From Mycobacterium pseudokansasii (lineage in GTDB: Bacteria; Actinomycetota; Actinomycetes; Mycobacteriales; Mycobacteriaceae), in the NCBI RefSeq assembly GCF_900566075.1, contig NZ_UPHU01000001.1, positions 5,766,325 to 5,830,324 of the forward strand: 64,000 nt of DNA, in the 5' to 3' direction. Below the pieces are notes generated by a model, which had not been told where the DNA came from, made no database searches, and was given only the letters and a program-made list of their open reading frames with translations. Numbering within the stretch: the stretch's first letter is position 1; each line of letters starts with the position of its first letter. Position numbers and translations under genes: made by a program. Positions 40,880-50,303 of this stretch are shown one piece after another.

Positions 40880-41994
40880 GAATTTCCCTTCCCCAATATC
40901 ACCTTGCGTCAACGACTTCCGACGGGCAGTGACGCCGCAAAGCGCTGAAGCACATCGCACGACAAGCTAAGCCAGTCATGCGGCAACAACACAGGTTTCA
41001 CCCAGCCTGTTCACTGCTGTGTCGATAACAATTCATTTGCTGAGACAAACACGCAGGGCAGTTGAAACTATTCTATGAAACATATCTGAATCAAATATGA
41101 TTAGAGTTTCATATGAAGTCCAAGCGGGCGCCGGTAAGCGCGCTATGCTGCTTGACTCGGTTAGCTTTCCCGCGTCGCCATCGACGGCCCGGCCAGCGTC
41201 GTATCCAGCCCCTCATACACCGGCCGTCGCGATAATCACGAGGTCAAAGCGGGCCTTGAGGTCACCATCCCACCCTGGAACCAATCAAGGTGCACCCACC
41301 AAGGTGACGAGTTGTGACCGCGGAGACGTCGGCACTGCGGGTTGGCACGCGGCGACCGGTGTCAGCGGGCAGAGTCGGTCCGGTGCACCGGTGGGATCAC
41401 CCTTTACGCCCCGGATTTTCGGCGGGAAAGCGCGCAGAGACATTTGCTGACAGAAATTGTTGCTCAATGTGCAGTCCGGGTTCGCGAAGCGACCCAGGCA
41501 CTTGCCCCGTCGCCGAGCCGGCGCGCGACCCGGCCCACCCGGCGCAGTCATCCAAACCATTGGGCAACTACGGTTGACAAAAATCATGTCCTAGTGCTAC
41601 CTTCGCCTCCAGCATCGTTGTGATCGGGCTCACGATAGGTCCCGCTCCCGACGTGGCCAATGAGCTCGCACTAGTCCAGGAGGCATAGCTATGTGCTCCG
41701 CACCAAACGGCCCGGCCGTGAGCAACGCTTGTGCGAGATCGAACGACAACACCATCCACGGCCCTTAGGCCAGTACGTCGACACCGAATTCTCCGCGCTG
41801 ACGCCGGTCTAGTTCAGCGGTTTACTCACAACGACTTTCGGACCAAAGCGTCATTCTCCGACAACGAAGTCGTGCCGAAACACCTGGACCCCAAGGACGC
41901 TCGGCAGGGTACGGCCAATCCAGGATGACGGCACCGTAGCCACCAATGCCCATTCAACTACACGCCTAGATACGTCGCGGAGGTTAAGTCACTA
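40880..41994. other. 1.1-kb spacer between divergent PE/PPE pairs
   Basis: No full-length gene is supported. The stretch 41020-41120 is strongly AT-rich and contains an inverted repeat TATGAAAC (41074-41081) / GTTTCATA (41106-41113), a likely promoter-operator zone for the minus-strand pair or both. A TTGACA (41574-41579) and a small ORF with a perfect ribosome site (41691) lie towards the plus-strand pair. The remainder is GC-rich and featureless. Confidence 0.5.
41691..41768 (+). CDS. 25-codon small ORF with strong ribosome site
   Basis: A perfect AGGAGG (41678-41683) lies seven bases before ATG, and the frame reads MCSAPNGPAVSNACARSNDN then TIHGP and stop. A TTGACA hexamer is found 112 bp upstream. 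The first five residues match the start of mycobacterial SseC proteins (MCSAP), so it may be a relic of an sseC-like gene rather than a functional peptide; the rest does not match. Confidence 0.3.
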   Translation: MCSAPNGPAVSNACARSNDNTIHGP

Positions 41995-42294
41995 ATGTCT
42001 ATTCTCACCACAGAGCCGGAAATGCTGCAGTCTGCAGCGACCAAGCTGCATGCACTTGGCTCGTCGATGATCTGCCGGAACGCTGCCGCGGCCGCAGCGA
42101 CCATGAATGTGATTCCGCCTGCGGCCGAAGAGGTTTCGGTGTTGACCGCGATGCATTTCGCGGCACACGCGAAAGCGTTTCAGGTGGTGTACGCCCGGGC
42201 CATCGCAATTCATGAGGCGTTTGTCGCGACGCTGGCGGCTTGCGGGGATTCGTACATCGCCGTTGAGGCCACGAATAAAGTCGGTCTTGCGTAA
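41995..42294 (+). CDS. PE family protein
   Basis: A 99-residue PE-only protein (MSILTTEPEMLQSAATKLHALGSSM, VIPPAAEEVSVLTAMHFAAHAKAFQ). It differs from the minus-strand PE at many positions, including extra Cys residues (ICRN, AACGD) that are rare in PE domains. It lies 15 bp before a PPE gene and forms the second PE/PPE pair, divergent from the first. Confidence 0.92.
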   Translation: MSILTTEPEMLQSAATKLHALGSSMICRNAAAAAATMNVIPPAAEEVSVLTAMHFAAHAKAFQVVYARAIAIHEAFVATLAACGDSYIAVEATNKVGLA

Positions 42295-42309
42295 AAGAGC
42301 AGTGCCACA

Positions 42310-43464
42310 ATGGATTACGCGCTATTGCCGCCGGAGGTCAACTCCGGCAGGATGTGGGCCGGCCCAGGCGCCGGCTCACTGCACGCGGCCGCAGTCGCCT
42401 GGGATGAGCTGGCCGCCAATTTCTGCGATGCGGCCAGCATGTATGCAACGATGCTCGCCAACCTGGCGATTTCATGGCAAGGACCGTCGGCGACAAAGAT
42501 GACGGCCGCGGCCACGCATTTCGTGGCGTGGTTGACGGCGAGCGCTGCGGAAGCCGAACGGGCCGGACAGCACGCGCGGCTGTTCGCGGCAGCATACGAG
42601 ATCGCGCACCTGATGACGGTGCCGCTGGCCGAAGTCCTGACCAACCGGCTCGTGCACCATGCGCTCGTCGCTACCAACTTCTTCGGCCAGAACACCCCGC
42701 TGATCATGCTCAACGAAACGGATTACGGCAGGATGTGGGCGCAGGACGCCGCCGCCATGTATGCATATGCCGAAGCGTCGGCGGCCGCATCACGTCTGAC
42801 ACCGTTCGCCGCTCCGGCGCCGACCACCGATCCAGGCGGAATCGCCGGCCAGTTCGCCGCGCGCGCAGTCGGCACCGCACACGCCTCGGGTGCGGTACTG
42901 CAGCATGTTGCGCGGCTGCACGAGCTGACACCCTCGGCACTGCAGGCACTCGCTTCCCCGACCAGCTCCGGCACTTGGTCGAAAGTGTGGACCGCGGTAA
43001 CCGACGCCGCGAGTGCGATGCGCAAGACGACCGAGTGGGGACTGCTGGGGGGCAAGGTGGCGTTCGAACCAACCATCTTTTCCCTCTCCGTCATGGACGG
43101 GATGAACATGGGCAGCATGATGCAAAGCTTTGCGACCAAGGCGCTGGCCAAGGCCGCGATGGGCGGTGCCGCCGCGGCGACCCACCCGGTGCCCCTCACC
43201 GCCCCGGCACATCAGATCAGTGCGGCCTTGGGCAGCGCGGACTCGATCGGAAGGCTGTCGGTACCGCCGAGTTGGGCCGTCAAAGCCCCGGCAATCCTTC
43301 CGGGCGCCGAGATGTTGCCCGGCGCGGTCGCGGCCGGTCCCGACTCCGGAACGCCGTGGGTCCAAATGGCAATGTCCAGCCTGGCCGGAACCGGTGTCGC
43401 CCGCGCGGGTGCCACGCCGATGGCCCGGGCAAGGTTCGTCCCGCGAACGCCCGCCGGCGGTTAG
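42310..43464 (+). CDS. PPE-SVP family protein
   Basis: A 384-residue PPE protein: MDYALLPPEVNSGRMWAGPGAG start, WxG-like turn [42 protein letters not shown] in the domain core, and the SVP motif GRLSVPPSW near 320. It has the family order but is clearly divergent from the PPE65-like protein across the spacer, so the two pairs are not a recent duplication. Partner is the PE gene directly upstream. Confidence 0.93.
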   Translation: MDYALLPPEVNSGRMWAGPGAGSLHAAAVAWDELAANFCDAASMYATMLANLAISWQGPSATKMTAAATHFVAWLTASAAEAERAGQHARLFAAAYEIAHLMTVPLAEVLTNRLVHHALVATNFFGQNTPLIMLNETDYGRMWAQDAAAMYAYAEASAAASRLTPFAAPAPTTDPGGIAGQFAARAVGTAHASGAVLQHVARLHELTPSALQALASPTSSGTWSKVWTAVTDAASAMRKTTEWGLLGGKVAFEPTIFSLSVMDGMNMGSMMQSFATKALAKAAMGGAAAATHPVPLTAPAHQISAALGSADSIGRLSVPPSWAVKAPAILPGAEMLPGAVAAGPDSGTPWVQMAMSSLAGTGVARAGATPMARARFVPRTPAGG

Positions 43465-43525
43465 CAAAGCCGAAGCGACGGCGCGGATTTCGCTTTCCGG
43501 CGCCGAAGCGGCGCTAGGGTAGCGC

Positions 43526-44275
43526 ATGCCGTTCACACAAAGCGCCCCACGTGTCGTCCGCAAATCGGTTGCCCTGGCCGTCGCAGGACTGGTCGCCGCG
43601 TCGCTGTCAGCGTGCGATTCCCACGGTGCGTCCGCGCCCGGAGCAAATCCGCGTCAGGTGACCGTCTTCGGGTCGGGGCAGGTGCAAGGTGTCCCGGACA
43701 CGTTGACCGCCGACGTCGCAATCGAGTTCACCGCAGCCGACGTCACCAGTGCGATGAACCAGACCAACGACCGCCAGCAGGCGGTGATCAATGCGCTGGT
43801 GGGTGCCGGGGTGGACCGCAAGGACATTCGCAGCACCGAGGTGAGCCTGCAACCGCAATACAGCAGCGCGGAGCCGGGCGGAACCGCCACGATCACCAGC
43901 TACCGCGCCGACAACGCCATCGAGGTCAAGATTCACCCCACCGATGCCGCATCGCGGCTGCTCGCCCTGATCGTCAGCACCGGTGGTGACGCCACCCGGA
44001 TCAGTTCGGTCAGCTATTCGATCGCCGACGACTCGCAGCTGGTAAAGGATGCGCGGGCCCGCGCCTTCGACGACGCCAAGAACCGGGCCCAGCAATACGC
44101 GCAGTTGTCGGGGCTGCGCCTGGGCAAGGTGCTGTCGATTTCGGAGGGGTCGGGTTCCACCACGCCGACGAGGACCGCCCCGCCGGCGCCACCGCTCGCG
44201 GCGACCCCGGTGCCACTGGAACCCGGTCAGCAGACGGTCAGCTTCTCGGTGACCGCGGTGTGGGAACTGGACTAA
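43526..44275 (+). CDS. lpqG: lipoprotein LpqG (SIMPL domain)
   Basis: A 249-residue lipoprotein: signal peptide with lipobox ending LSAC (Cys about residue 30) followed by a SIMPL/DUF541 domain (VTVFGSGQVQGVPDTLTADVAIEF, TNDRQQAVINAL, ARARAFDDAKNRAQQYAQLSGLRLGKVLSISEG). The C-terminus QTVSFSVTAVWELD is typical. Role in the envelope is unknown. It is convergent with hpt, with a four-base gap. Confidence 0.93.
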   Translation: MPFTQSAPRVVRKSVALAVAGLVAASLSACDSHGASAPGANPRQVTVFGSGQVQGVPDTLTADVAIEFTAADVTSAMNQTNDRQQAVINALVGAGVDRKDIRSTEVSLQPQYSSAEPGGTATITSYRADNAIEVKIHPTDAASRLLALIVSTGGDATRISSVSYSIADDSQLVKDARARAFDDAKNRAQQYAQLSGLRLGKVLSISEGSGSTTPTRTAPPAPPLAATPVPLEPGQQTVSFSVTAVWELD

Positions 44276-44279
44276 AGCC

Positions 44280-44876
44280 CTACTGATAGACCCGGGGATC
44301 CAGGGTCCCGATGTATGACAGGTCGCGGTAGCGCTCGTCGTAGTCCAGGCCGTAGCCCACCACGAAGTCGTTGGGAATGTCGAAGCCGACGTAGGCGATA
44401 TCGACATTGGCTCCTACCGCATCAGGCTTACGCAGCAGCGTGCACACTCGCAACGACCTCGGATGGCGGCTCTTGAGGTTGCGCAACAGCCAGGACAGCG
44501 TAAGACCCGAGTCGACCACGTCCTCGACGATCAGCACATCACGGTCGTGGATGTCGCGGTCGAGGTCCTTGAGGATGCGCACCACTCCCGACGACGACGT
44601 CGAGGACCCATAGGAACTCACCGCCATGAATTCGAACTGCGTGGGTAACGGAATTGCCCGCGCCAGGTCCGTGACAAAGAGCACCGCGCCCTTCAGCACG
44701 GTGACCAACAACAGATCCTGGCCGGTCGTCGCGGAAACGTCGCGATAGTCGTCGCCGATCTGGGCGGCGAGCTCGGCGATGCGGCGCTGAATCTGCTCCT
44801 CGGTGAGCAGCACGGACTTGATATCCCCCGGGTACAGCTCCGCTATCTGCCCCGGGAAGGTCTCAGCCACGACCAC
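44280..44876 (-). CDS. hpt: hypoxanthine-guanine phosphoribosyltransferase Hpt
   Basis: Salvages hypoxanthine and guanine with PRPP. The 198-residue protein shows the PRPP motif [18 protein letters not shown], the flexible-loop segment VSSYGSST, and the base-binding [20 protein letters not shown] at 44876 is chosen, with another GTG at 44870; the longer in-frame start is not conserved. It probably forms a run with tilS, the DUF2342 gene and dacB on the minus strand. Confidence 0.96.
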   Translation of the reverse strand: MVVAETFPGQIAELYPGDIKSVLLTEEQIQRRIAELAAQIGDDYRDVSATTGQDLLLVTVLKGAVLFVTDLARAIPLPTQFEFMAVSSYGSSTSSSGVVRILKDLDRDIHDRDVLIVEDVVDSGLTLSWLLRNLKSRHPRSLRVCTLLRKPDAVGANVDIAYVGFDIPNDFVVGYGLDYDERYRDLSYIGTLDPRVYQ

Positions 44877-44915
44877 AGCGTAGCGACGTCGACCGACCGG
44901 CAACCAAGGCAGGCG

Positions 44916-45887
44916 TCACATCGGTTTCGCGACAGGCTCGAGCCTCAAGGACAGCACACCGTCACGTCGTCCCGCGAACAACCGCTGACCCCGAGATGCC
45001 GACCCGACCGCCACGCCACCCTGGCCGTGCCAGTCGGTGACCAGCGCGTCGACACCGCGGATCTGCTTGTCGGTCAGCCCGGTCGCGCCGCCGGCCAGCA
45101 GCCAGCTGCGGATCACCCGGCGTCGCACCGGACCCGGCAGCGCGGTCAGCGCCGCGGTGTCCAGTCCCGAACCGGCTGTCGCGGCGGTCAGCGCCCGGGC
45201 CGCGATCGTGTCGATCAGGTCGGTGTCCTCGCGCAACGCCGTCGCGGTGCGGGCCAGCGCCTCGGACACGCCGCCGCCCAAGACATCCTCCAGCAGCGGC
45301 AGCACCTCCTGGCGCAGCCTTGTCCGGGTGAAGCGCCGGTCGTCGTTGTGCGGATCCTGCCATGCGGTCAGACCCAGCTCCCGGCAGGCAGCGTGGGTCA
45401 CGTTGCGGCGCACCCCGAGCAGCGGCCGGCACCACGGCGGATCGAAAGGGCGCATGCCGGCGATCGACCGGGGCCCCGAACCGCGGCCGAGCCCCAGCAG
45501 CACCGTCTCGGCTTGGTCGTCGAGCGTGTGGGCCAACAAGGCCGGACCGTCGCGGCGGGCCTCCAGCGCGGCATAGCGGGCGGCACGCGCCGCCGCCTCC
45601 AACCCGCCGTCAGTCCCTACCTGAACGCAGACCACCTGCGCGTCCCGACAGCCCAACGAAATAGCCTGTGCCCGTGCGGTTTCGGCGACCGCGGCCGAAT
45701 CCGGCTGCAGACCGTGGTCGACGATCAGCGCCGTGGTGGGTCGCAGTTGCGCCGCAACAGCGGTGAGCGCCAACGAGTCCGGGCCCCCGGACAGCCCCAC
45801 GCACCACCGCTCGGCGGAGCCGAGGTAGTGGGCGACGAATTTCTCGACAGCCCTGCGCAGCTGCGCTACAGCACCCGGTCGATCCAT
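44916..45887 (-). CDS. tilS: tRNA(Ile)-lysidine synthetase TilS
   Basis: Converts C34 of tRNA-Ile(CAU) to lysidine so that it reads AUA. The 323-residue N-type ATP pyrophosphatase carries the PP-loop SGGPDS in CVGLSGGPDSLAL, then HTLDDQAETVLLGLGRGSG and WQDPHNDDRRFTRTRLRQEVLP. The C-terminal domain is short, as in actinobacteria. It overlaps the upstream DUF2342 gene by 22 bp. Confidence 0.96.
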   Translation of the reverse strand: MDRPGAVAQLRRAVEKFVAHYLGSAERWCVGLSGGPDSLALTAVAAQLRPTTALIVDHGLQPDSAAVAETARAQAISLGCRDAQVVCVQVGTDGGLEAAARAARYAALEARRDGPALLAHTLDDQAETVLLGLGRGSGPRSIAGMRPFDPPWCRPLLGVRRNVTHAACRELGLTAWQDPHNDDRRFTRTRLRQEVLPLLEDVLGGGVSEALARTATALREDTDLIDTIAARALTAATAGSGLDTAALTALPGPVRRRVIRSWLLAGGATGLTDKQIRGVDALVTDWHGQGGVAVGSASRGQRLFAGRRDGVLSLRLEPVAKPM

Positions 45888-46930
45888 CGCTGCGGGTTTT
45901 CGATCTCGGCCGGCAGGGGTAGTGTCTGCGGACCCGTCCAGATCGTGTTGAACCGCTTCATCCCGACCCGGCTCACCACCTCGTCGACGAACGCCTTGCC
46001 GCGGGTGTACTGACTGAGCTTGGCGTCGAAGCCCAGCAGGGCCCGCAGCAGCCGCTGCAGCGGCGGTTGCTTGCGCTGACGGCGTTCGTCGAAGCGGCGG
46101 CGGATGATGGCCACCGACGGCACCACCACCGGCCCCACCGCGTCCATCACGTGCTCGGCGTGGCCTTCCAGCAGCGTGCCGAGCACCAACAGCTGATCCA
46201 GGGCATGGCGCTGTGCCTCGGACTGCACGGCGCGCACCACGCCCAGAATGCCGGACACGTGGCCGCCCGAATCGTCGGACGAGTCACCGCGGTTGCGGAC
46301 GAAGTCCGCCAGCCGGCTCACCAGCTGACCGAGATCGTCGGCCGGTTCCCGGGTGAGCAGACCCAGCGCTTCCTGCATGTAGCCGGCCAGCCAGGGGTTG
46401 GCGGTGAATTGCACCCGGTGGGTGACCTCGTGCAGGCACACCCATAGCCGGAAATCCGAAGGGTCGACCCGCAGTTGCCGCTCGACCGCGATGACGTTGG
46501 GATACACCAGCAGCAGACCGCCTAGTCCGGCGCCGTCGGCGGCGGCGGCGAACGGATCGTACTGCCCGAGGATGCCCGAGGCCACGAACGCCAGCACCGC
46601 CCCGGTCTGGGCGCCGGTGACCCGGCCGGTGAGAAAACCCCGGGGCTTGTCGGTGCCGTTGGTCATCGCCCGCATCGATTCGGCGGCCGCCCGCACCCAT
46701 CCCGGCCGGTCCAGGACGCGCGCCGGCGGCACCGCACCCGAGGTGATCAGCCCTGTCACGTCACGCACCGGCGGTTCTGCCTTCTCCGCCGCCCGCATCA
46801 GTTCGCCGACTACGTGGCGGCGGGTGTATTCGGTGGATGGCGGGCCCGGGCGGGCCAGCCGCTCTCCCACTGTGGCCGCAAATCGCCAATCGACCGTGTT
46901 GCCCAGCGTCAGCTCCGAGGGCGCTGTCAT
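45866..46930 (-). CDS. zincin-like DUF2342 protein (Rv3626c-like)
   Basis: A 354-residue protein of the zinc-dependent metalloprotease-like DUF2342 family. HEXXH is present in LHEVTHRVQFTANPWL, followed by a downstream acidic GHAEHVMDAVG that may give the third ligand. No signal peptide. ATG 46930 overlaps the dacB stop by four bases. No substrate is known; some members are annotated as F420-associated only through gene neighbourhoods. Confidence 0.9.
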   Translation of the reverse strand: MTAPSELTLGNTVDWRFAATVGERLARPGPPSTEYTRRHVVGELMRAAEKAEPPVRDVTGLITSGAVPPARVLDRPGWVRAAAESMRAMTNGTDKPRGFLTGRVTGAQTGAVLAFVASGILGQYDPFAAAADGAGLGGLLLVYPNVIAVERQLRVDPSDFRLWVCLHEVTHRVQFTANPWLAGYMQEALGLLTREPADDLGQLVSRLADFVRNRGDSSDDSGGHVSGILGVVRAVQSEAQRHALDQLLVLGTLLEGHAEHVMDAVGPVVVPSVAIIRRRFDERRQRKQPPLQRLLRALLGFDAKLSQYTRGKAFVDEVVSRVGMKRFNTIWTGPQTLPLPAEIENPQRWIDRVL

Positions 46931-48312
46931 GTCGTGCACCCGCAGAACCACAACTTGGTCGCCAGGGTGTCCATCGCGTTGCGGCCGTTCGGCCCGGCAT
47001 CGTTGGACAGGAACGCAAACGTCAGCACCCGTCCGCTGCTGTCGGTGAGCACCCCGACCAGCGAGTTGATCGCCGTCAACGAGCCGGTTTTGGCCCGCAA
47101 CCAGCCGGCCGGGCCCAGGTTGGTGGCACGGTCGAGAAAGCGCTCGCCCAGCGTGCCGCTGCCGCCGGCAATCGGCAGCAGATCCAGCAGCGGGCGCAAC
47201 GCCGGTTGGTCCGGTCCCGCCGCCGCCTGCATCGCTCCGTCGAGCGTGCGGGCGGTGAGCCGGTCGTTGACCGACAACCCGCTGGAATCGGCCAGCGCGG
47301 CGCCGGCGGTGTCGACGTGTGCGCTGTTGAGCCGAGTGATCACCGCGTCGACCGCACCGGTGAAGCTCTGCGGCCGGTTGATGGCGGCGGCCACCTCACG
47401 GGCGATGCACTCGGCCATCACGTTATCGGAGGCATTCATCATCTGGGACAGCCGTTGGATCAAGGGTGCCGACTGCACCACGGCCAGCTGCCGCGCGCCG
47501 GCCGGTGCCGAGGCGATGGTCACCGCCGCCGGGTCCAGACCGAGGGCTTTGGCCAGCTCCCGTCCGGCGTCCAGCGCGGGGGTGCGTGACCGCCGGGAGT
47601 TGACGGTCGTGGGCTGGATCCGGCCGGCGTCGATCATGGCGGCCTCGATCGGGGCGATGTCACCGTTGTCGACGTCGGCCGGGTCCCAGCCCGGCGCCAT
47701 GGTCGGGCCGGTGAACGCCGAGATGTCGACTTGCACCGCTGTCGGCGTCATGCCGCTGCGACCGATCTGCTCGACGAGGTCACTGATGCGCGCCGCCCCG
47801 CGGTACCAGGTGTCGACACCCGGTGGCGCGGCCGACAGCGTCGGGTCCCCGGCACCCACCAGAACCACCGGCCCCTGGGCGTCGCGGGTGCCGGCCACCA
47901 CCCGGGTGCTGACCCGAGCCTGACGGTCCAGGGTGAGCAGTGCCGCCGTCGCGGTCAGCACCTTGTTGGTCGACGCCGGGATCAACGGCACGTCGTCGAG
48001 CTGGCGCCACAGCTCCTGGCCGGTCAAGGCGTCGGTGACCCGGCCGCCCAGCCTGCCCAGGTTGGGGTCCGCCGCGGCCTGGGCCAGCGCCGCGGCCACC
48101 CCCGCTGCGCTGGGCGCCGGAGCCGTGTCCGCCACCGGAGTCACCCCTGGCTTCACCGTGGGCGGGCGCGGCGGCGGGACCGGCGGGCGCGCGCCGGCTC
48201 CGTGACTACCGGTAGTGAAGAACGCCGCGGCCGCCACCACGGCGGCAACAAACGCCAGCACAGCCACGCCGACGAACACGTGGGTGGTCTTTCGCCAACG
48301 TTTGGGACCCAT
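46927..48312 (-). CDS. dacB: D-alanyl-D-alanine carboxypeptidase DacB (PBP4 type)
   Basis: A 461-residue secreted or membrane-anchored PBP of the S13 family trimming peptidoglycan. An N-terminal transmembrane helix (about 13-32) and Pro-rich linker precede the catalytic domain with S-x-x-K in PASTNKVLTA, S-x-N in ASDNVMAECIA and KTG in AKTGSLTAINSLVG. It is the first gene of the minus-strand hpt-direction run and is divergent from ppa. Confidence 0.95.
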   Translation of the reverse strand: MGPKRWRKTTHVFVGVAVLAFVAAVVAAAAFFTTGSHGAGARPPVPPPRPPTVKPGVTPVADTAPAPSAAGVAAALAQAAADPNLGRLGGRVTDALTGQELWRQLDDVPLIPASTNKVLTATAALLTLDRQARVSTRVVAGTRDAQGPVVLVGAGDPTLSAAPPGVDTWYRGAARISDLVEQIGRSGMTPTAVQVDISAFTGPTMAPGWDPADVDNGDIAPIEAAMIDAGRIQPTTVNSRRSRTPALDAGRELAKALGLDPAAVTIASAPAGARQLAVVQSAPLIQRLSQMMNASDNVMAECIAREVAAAINRPQSFTGAVDAVITRLNSAHVDTAGAALADSSGLSVNDRLTARTLDGAMQAAAGPDQPALRPLLDLLPIAGGSGTLGERFLDRATNLGPAGWLRAKTGSLTAINSLVGVLTDSSGRVLTFAFLSNDAGPNGRNAMDTLATKLWFCGCTT

Positions 48313-48453
48313 GACTCTCCTGCCTTACAGCGTCCTTTGCGGTCCTTTCCGTGTCCCATTCTGCCGAACCGGCCACGGGGCAGCGCCACGGTGTCGCTGG
48401 ACTAGGGTGTACCTCCGACGCAACCGACTCACCCCATGCCAAGGAGCCACGCG

Positions 48454-48942
48454 GTGCAATTCGACGTGACCATCGAAATTCCCAAGGGCCAGCGCAACAA
48501 GTACGAGATCGATCACGAGACAGGCCGGGTCCGCCTGGACCGCTACCTCTACACCCCGATGGCCTACCCGGCCGACTACGGCTTCATCGAGGATACCCTC
48601 GGTGAGGACGGCGACCCGCTGGACGCGATGGTGTTGCTGCCCGAGGCGGTGTTCCCGGGGGTGCTGGTGGCGGCCCGGCCGGTCGGAATGTTCCGCATGG
48701 TCGACGAGAAGGGCGGTGACGACAAGGTGCTGTGCGTCCCGGCCGACGACCACCGCTGGGACCACATCCAGGACCTCGAGAACGTTCCGGCCTTCGAGTT
48801 GGACGCGATCAAGCACTTCTTCGTGCACTACAAGGACCTGGAGCCGGGCAAGTTCGTCAAGGCCGCCGACTGGGTGGGCCGCAAGGAAGCCGAAGCCGAG
48901 GTGCAGCGCTCGGTGGAGCGATTCCAGGCCAGCGGGCACTGA
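48454..48942 (+). CDS. ppa: inorganic pyrophosphatase Ppa
   Basis: Hydrolyses pyrophosphate. The 162-residue family I enzyme shows [50 protein letters not shown] with the metal-binding aspartates, and the two His typical of mycobacterial PPase in the C-terminal [15 protein letters not shown] stretch ([14 protein letters not shown]). GTG 48454 has AAGGAG upstream and gives [12 protein letters not shown]. It is convergent with the DUF475 gene. Confidence 0.97.
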   Translation: MQFDVTIEIPKGQRNKYEIDHETGRVRLDRYLYTPMAYPADYGFIEDTLGEDGDPLDAMVLLPEAVFPGVLVAARPVGMFRMVDEKGGDDKVLCVPADDHRWDHIQDLENVPAFELDAIKHFFVHYKDLEPGKFVKAADWVGRKEAEAEVQRSVERFQASGH

Positions 48943-48951
48943 TTCCGGGCA

Positions 48952-50022
48952 TCACCTGGCGATTCGCCGATTGCGCAGCACGCTGTTGGTGACGGCGGCC
49001 GCGATGAAGACCACCCCGATCGAGGCGGTGATCCACTCCGGCAACTGTAAGCGGTGGTTGACGGATATCAGCATGATCACCGCGAGGGCACCGATCGCCC
49101 AATGCGCGCCGTGCTCGAGATATACGTAGCGGTCCAGGGTTTCTTGGCGAACCAGATAGATGGTGATCGACCTGACGAACATGGCGCCCACCAGGCCGAG
49201 GCCCAGCGCAATGACGATCGGGTCGCTGGTGATCGCGAACGCTCCGGTGACACCGTCGAAGGAAAAAGACGCATCGAGCACCTCGAGATAGAGGAAGAGT
49301 GTGAAGCCGGCTTTGCCGACAGCCCCCGCTCCCCCGACGTCAGACGCTGCTGCTTCCGGGGGCCGGAACGCCCGGCTCAAACCGTTGACGACGAGGTAGG
49401 CCACCAGACCAAGTAGCCCGGCGATCAGGACGCTCGCCCGCTCGTCGCCCGAGTGCGTCAACTCCGTGCCGACGAGGACCAGCGCAACACACGCCACCAC
49501 CACCGGCACCTGCCCGAGCCGGCCGACGCGGGCGAACGGCGCTTCGATCCACTTCAGCCACTTGATGTCCCGGTCGTGAAAAACGAAGTCCAGGAACAGC
49601 ATCAGCAAAAACATTCCGCCGAATGCCGCAATCTGCGGATGGGCGCCTTTGATCAGCTTTTCGTAGCTCGGCGAGCCGTCGGGAAACTCCAGCGCGCCGT
49701 TGGGCGGCGGATTGAGCGCCAGGTCCATCGCCTGTAGCGGGTCCAGCCCGGCGGTAACCCACACGATGGCCAACGGAAACACCAGCCGCATCCCGAACAC
49801 CGCGATCAGAATCCCCACAGTCAGGAACATTTGCTGCCAGAATCGGCTCATCTGCTTCAGGATCGTGGCATTGATGATGGCGTTGTCGAACGACAGCGAC
49901 ACCTCCAGCACCGCCAGCACCACCAGCAAGAACAGCGCCGTCGGCCCGCCGTGCCAGTAGCCGATGGCCAGCGCGCCCGCGGTGAACAGCAGCGACAACC
50001 CGAAAATGCGGATCGTTGTCAT
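48952..50022 (-). CDS. DUF475 (TerC-related) integral membrane protein, Rv3629c-like
   Basis: A 356-residue protein with about nine membrane segments and the TerC/DUF475 signatures VLEVSLSFDNAIINATIL and EVLDASFSFDGVTGAFAIT, each with a conserved membrane-embedded Asp likely to bind a metal. The family is thought to move divalent metals (manganese is the known TerC substrate); that is not shown for this branch. ATG 50022 has AAGGAA upstream. Confidence 0.92.
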   Translation of the reverse strand: MTTIRIFGLSLLFTAGALAIGYWHGGPTALFLLVVLAVLEVSLSFDNAIINATILKQMSRFWQQMFLTVGILIAVFGMRLVFPLAIVWVTAGLDPLQAMDLALNPPPNGALEFPDGSPSYEKLIKGAHPQIAAFGGMFLLMLFLDFVFHDRDIKWLKWIEAPFARVGRLGQVPVVVACVALVLVGTELTHSGDERASVLIAGLLGLVAYLVVNGLSRAFRPPEAAASDVGGAGAVGKAGFTLFLYLEVLDASFSFDGVTGAFAITSDPIVIALGLGLVGAMFVRSITIYLVRQETLDRYVYLEHGAHWAIGALAVIMLISVNHRLQLPEWITASIGVVFIAAAVTNSVLRNRRIAR

Positions 50023-50303
50023 GGTTCCTTTCCGAGCGCCGCCCGGAATGCTGCGGCCGGATGTCGGCTTCACGATGGCGGCGCAGATAGCGACGGGCCG
50101 CCCATTTCATTTTTACCCAATAGACCCTCAATGAATCCCTGCAACGCTTGTCCGCAACCCCGCGGCCTGGTCGCAAGCCCTCGTGGGCACGCTGAGCGGC
50201 CACGGCGGCGCAACTTTGTGAAGGAGCATTGCCTTGTCAACAGTTTGGCCGCGTCATCCAAAGCCGGCTCCCCTGCAGCCCTCAAGACGATGAGAAGAAT
50301 GTG

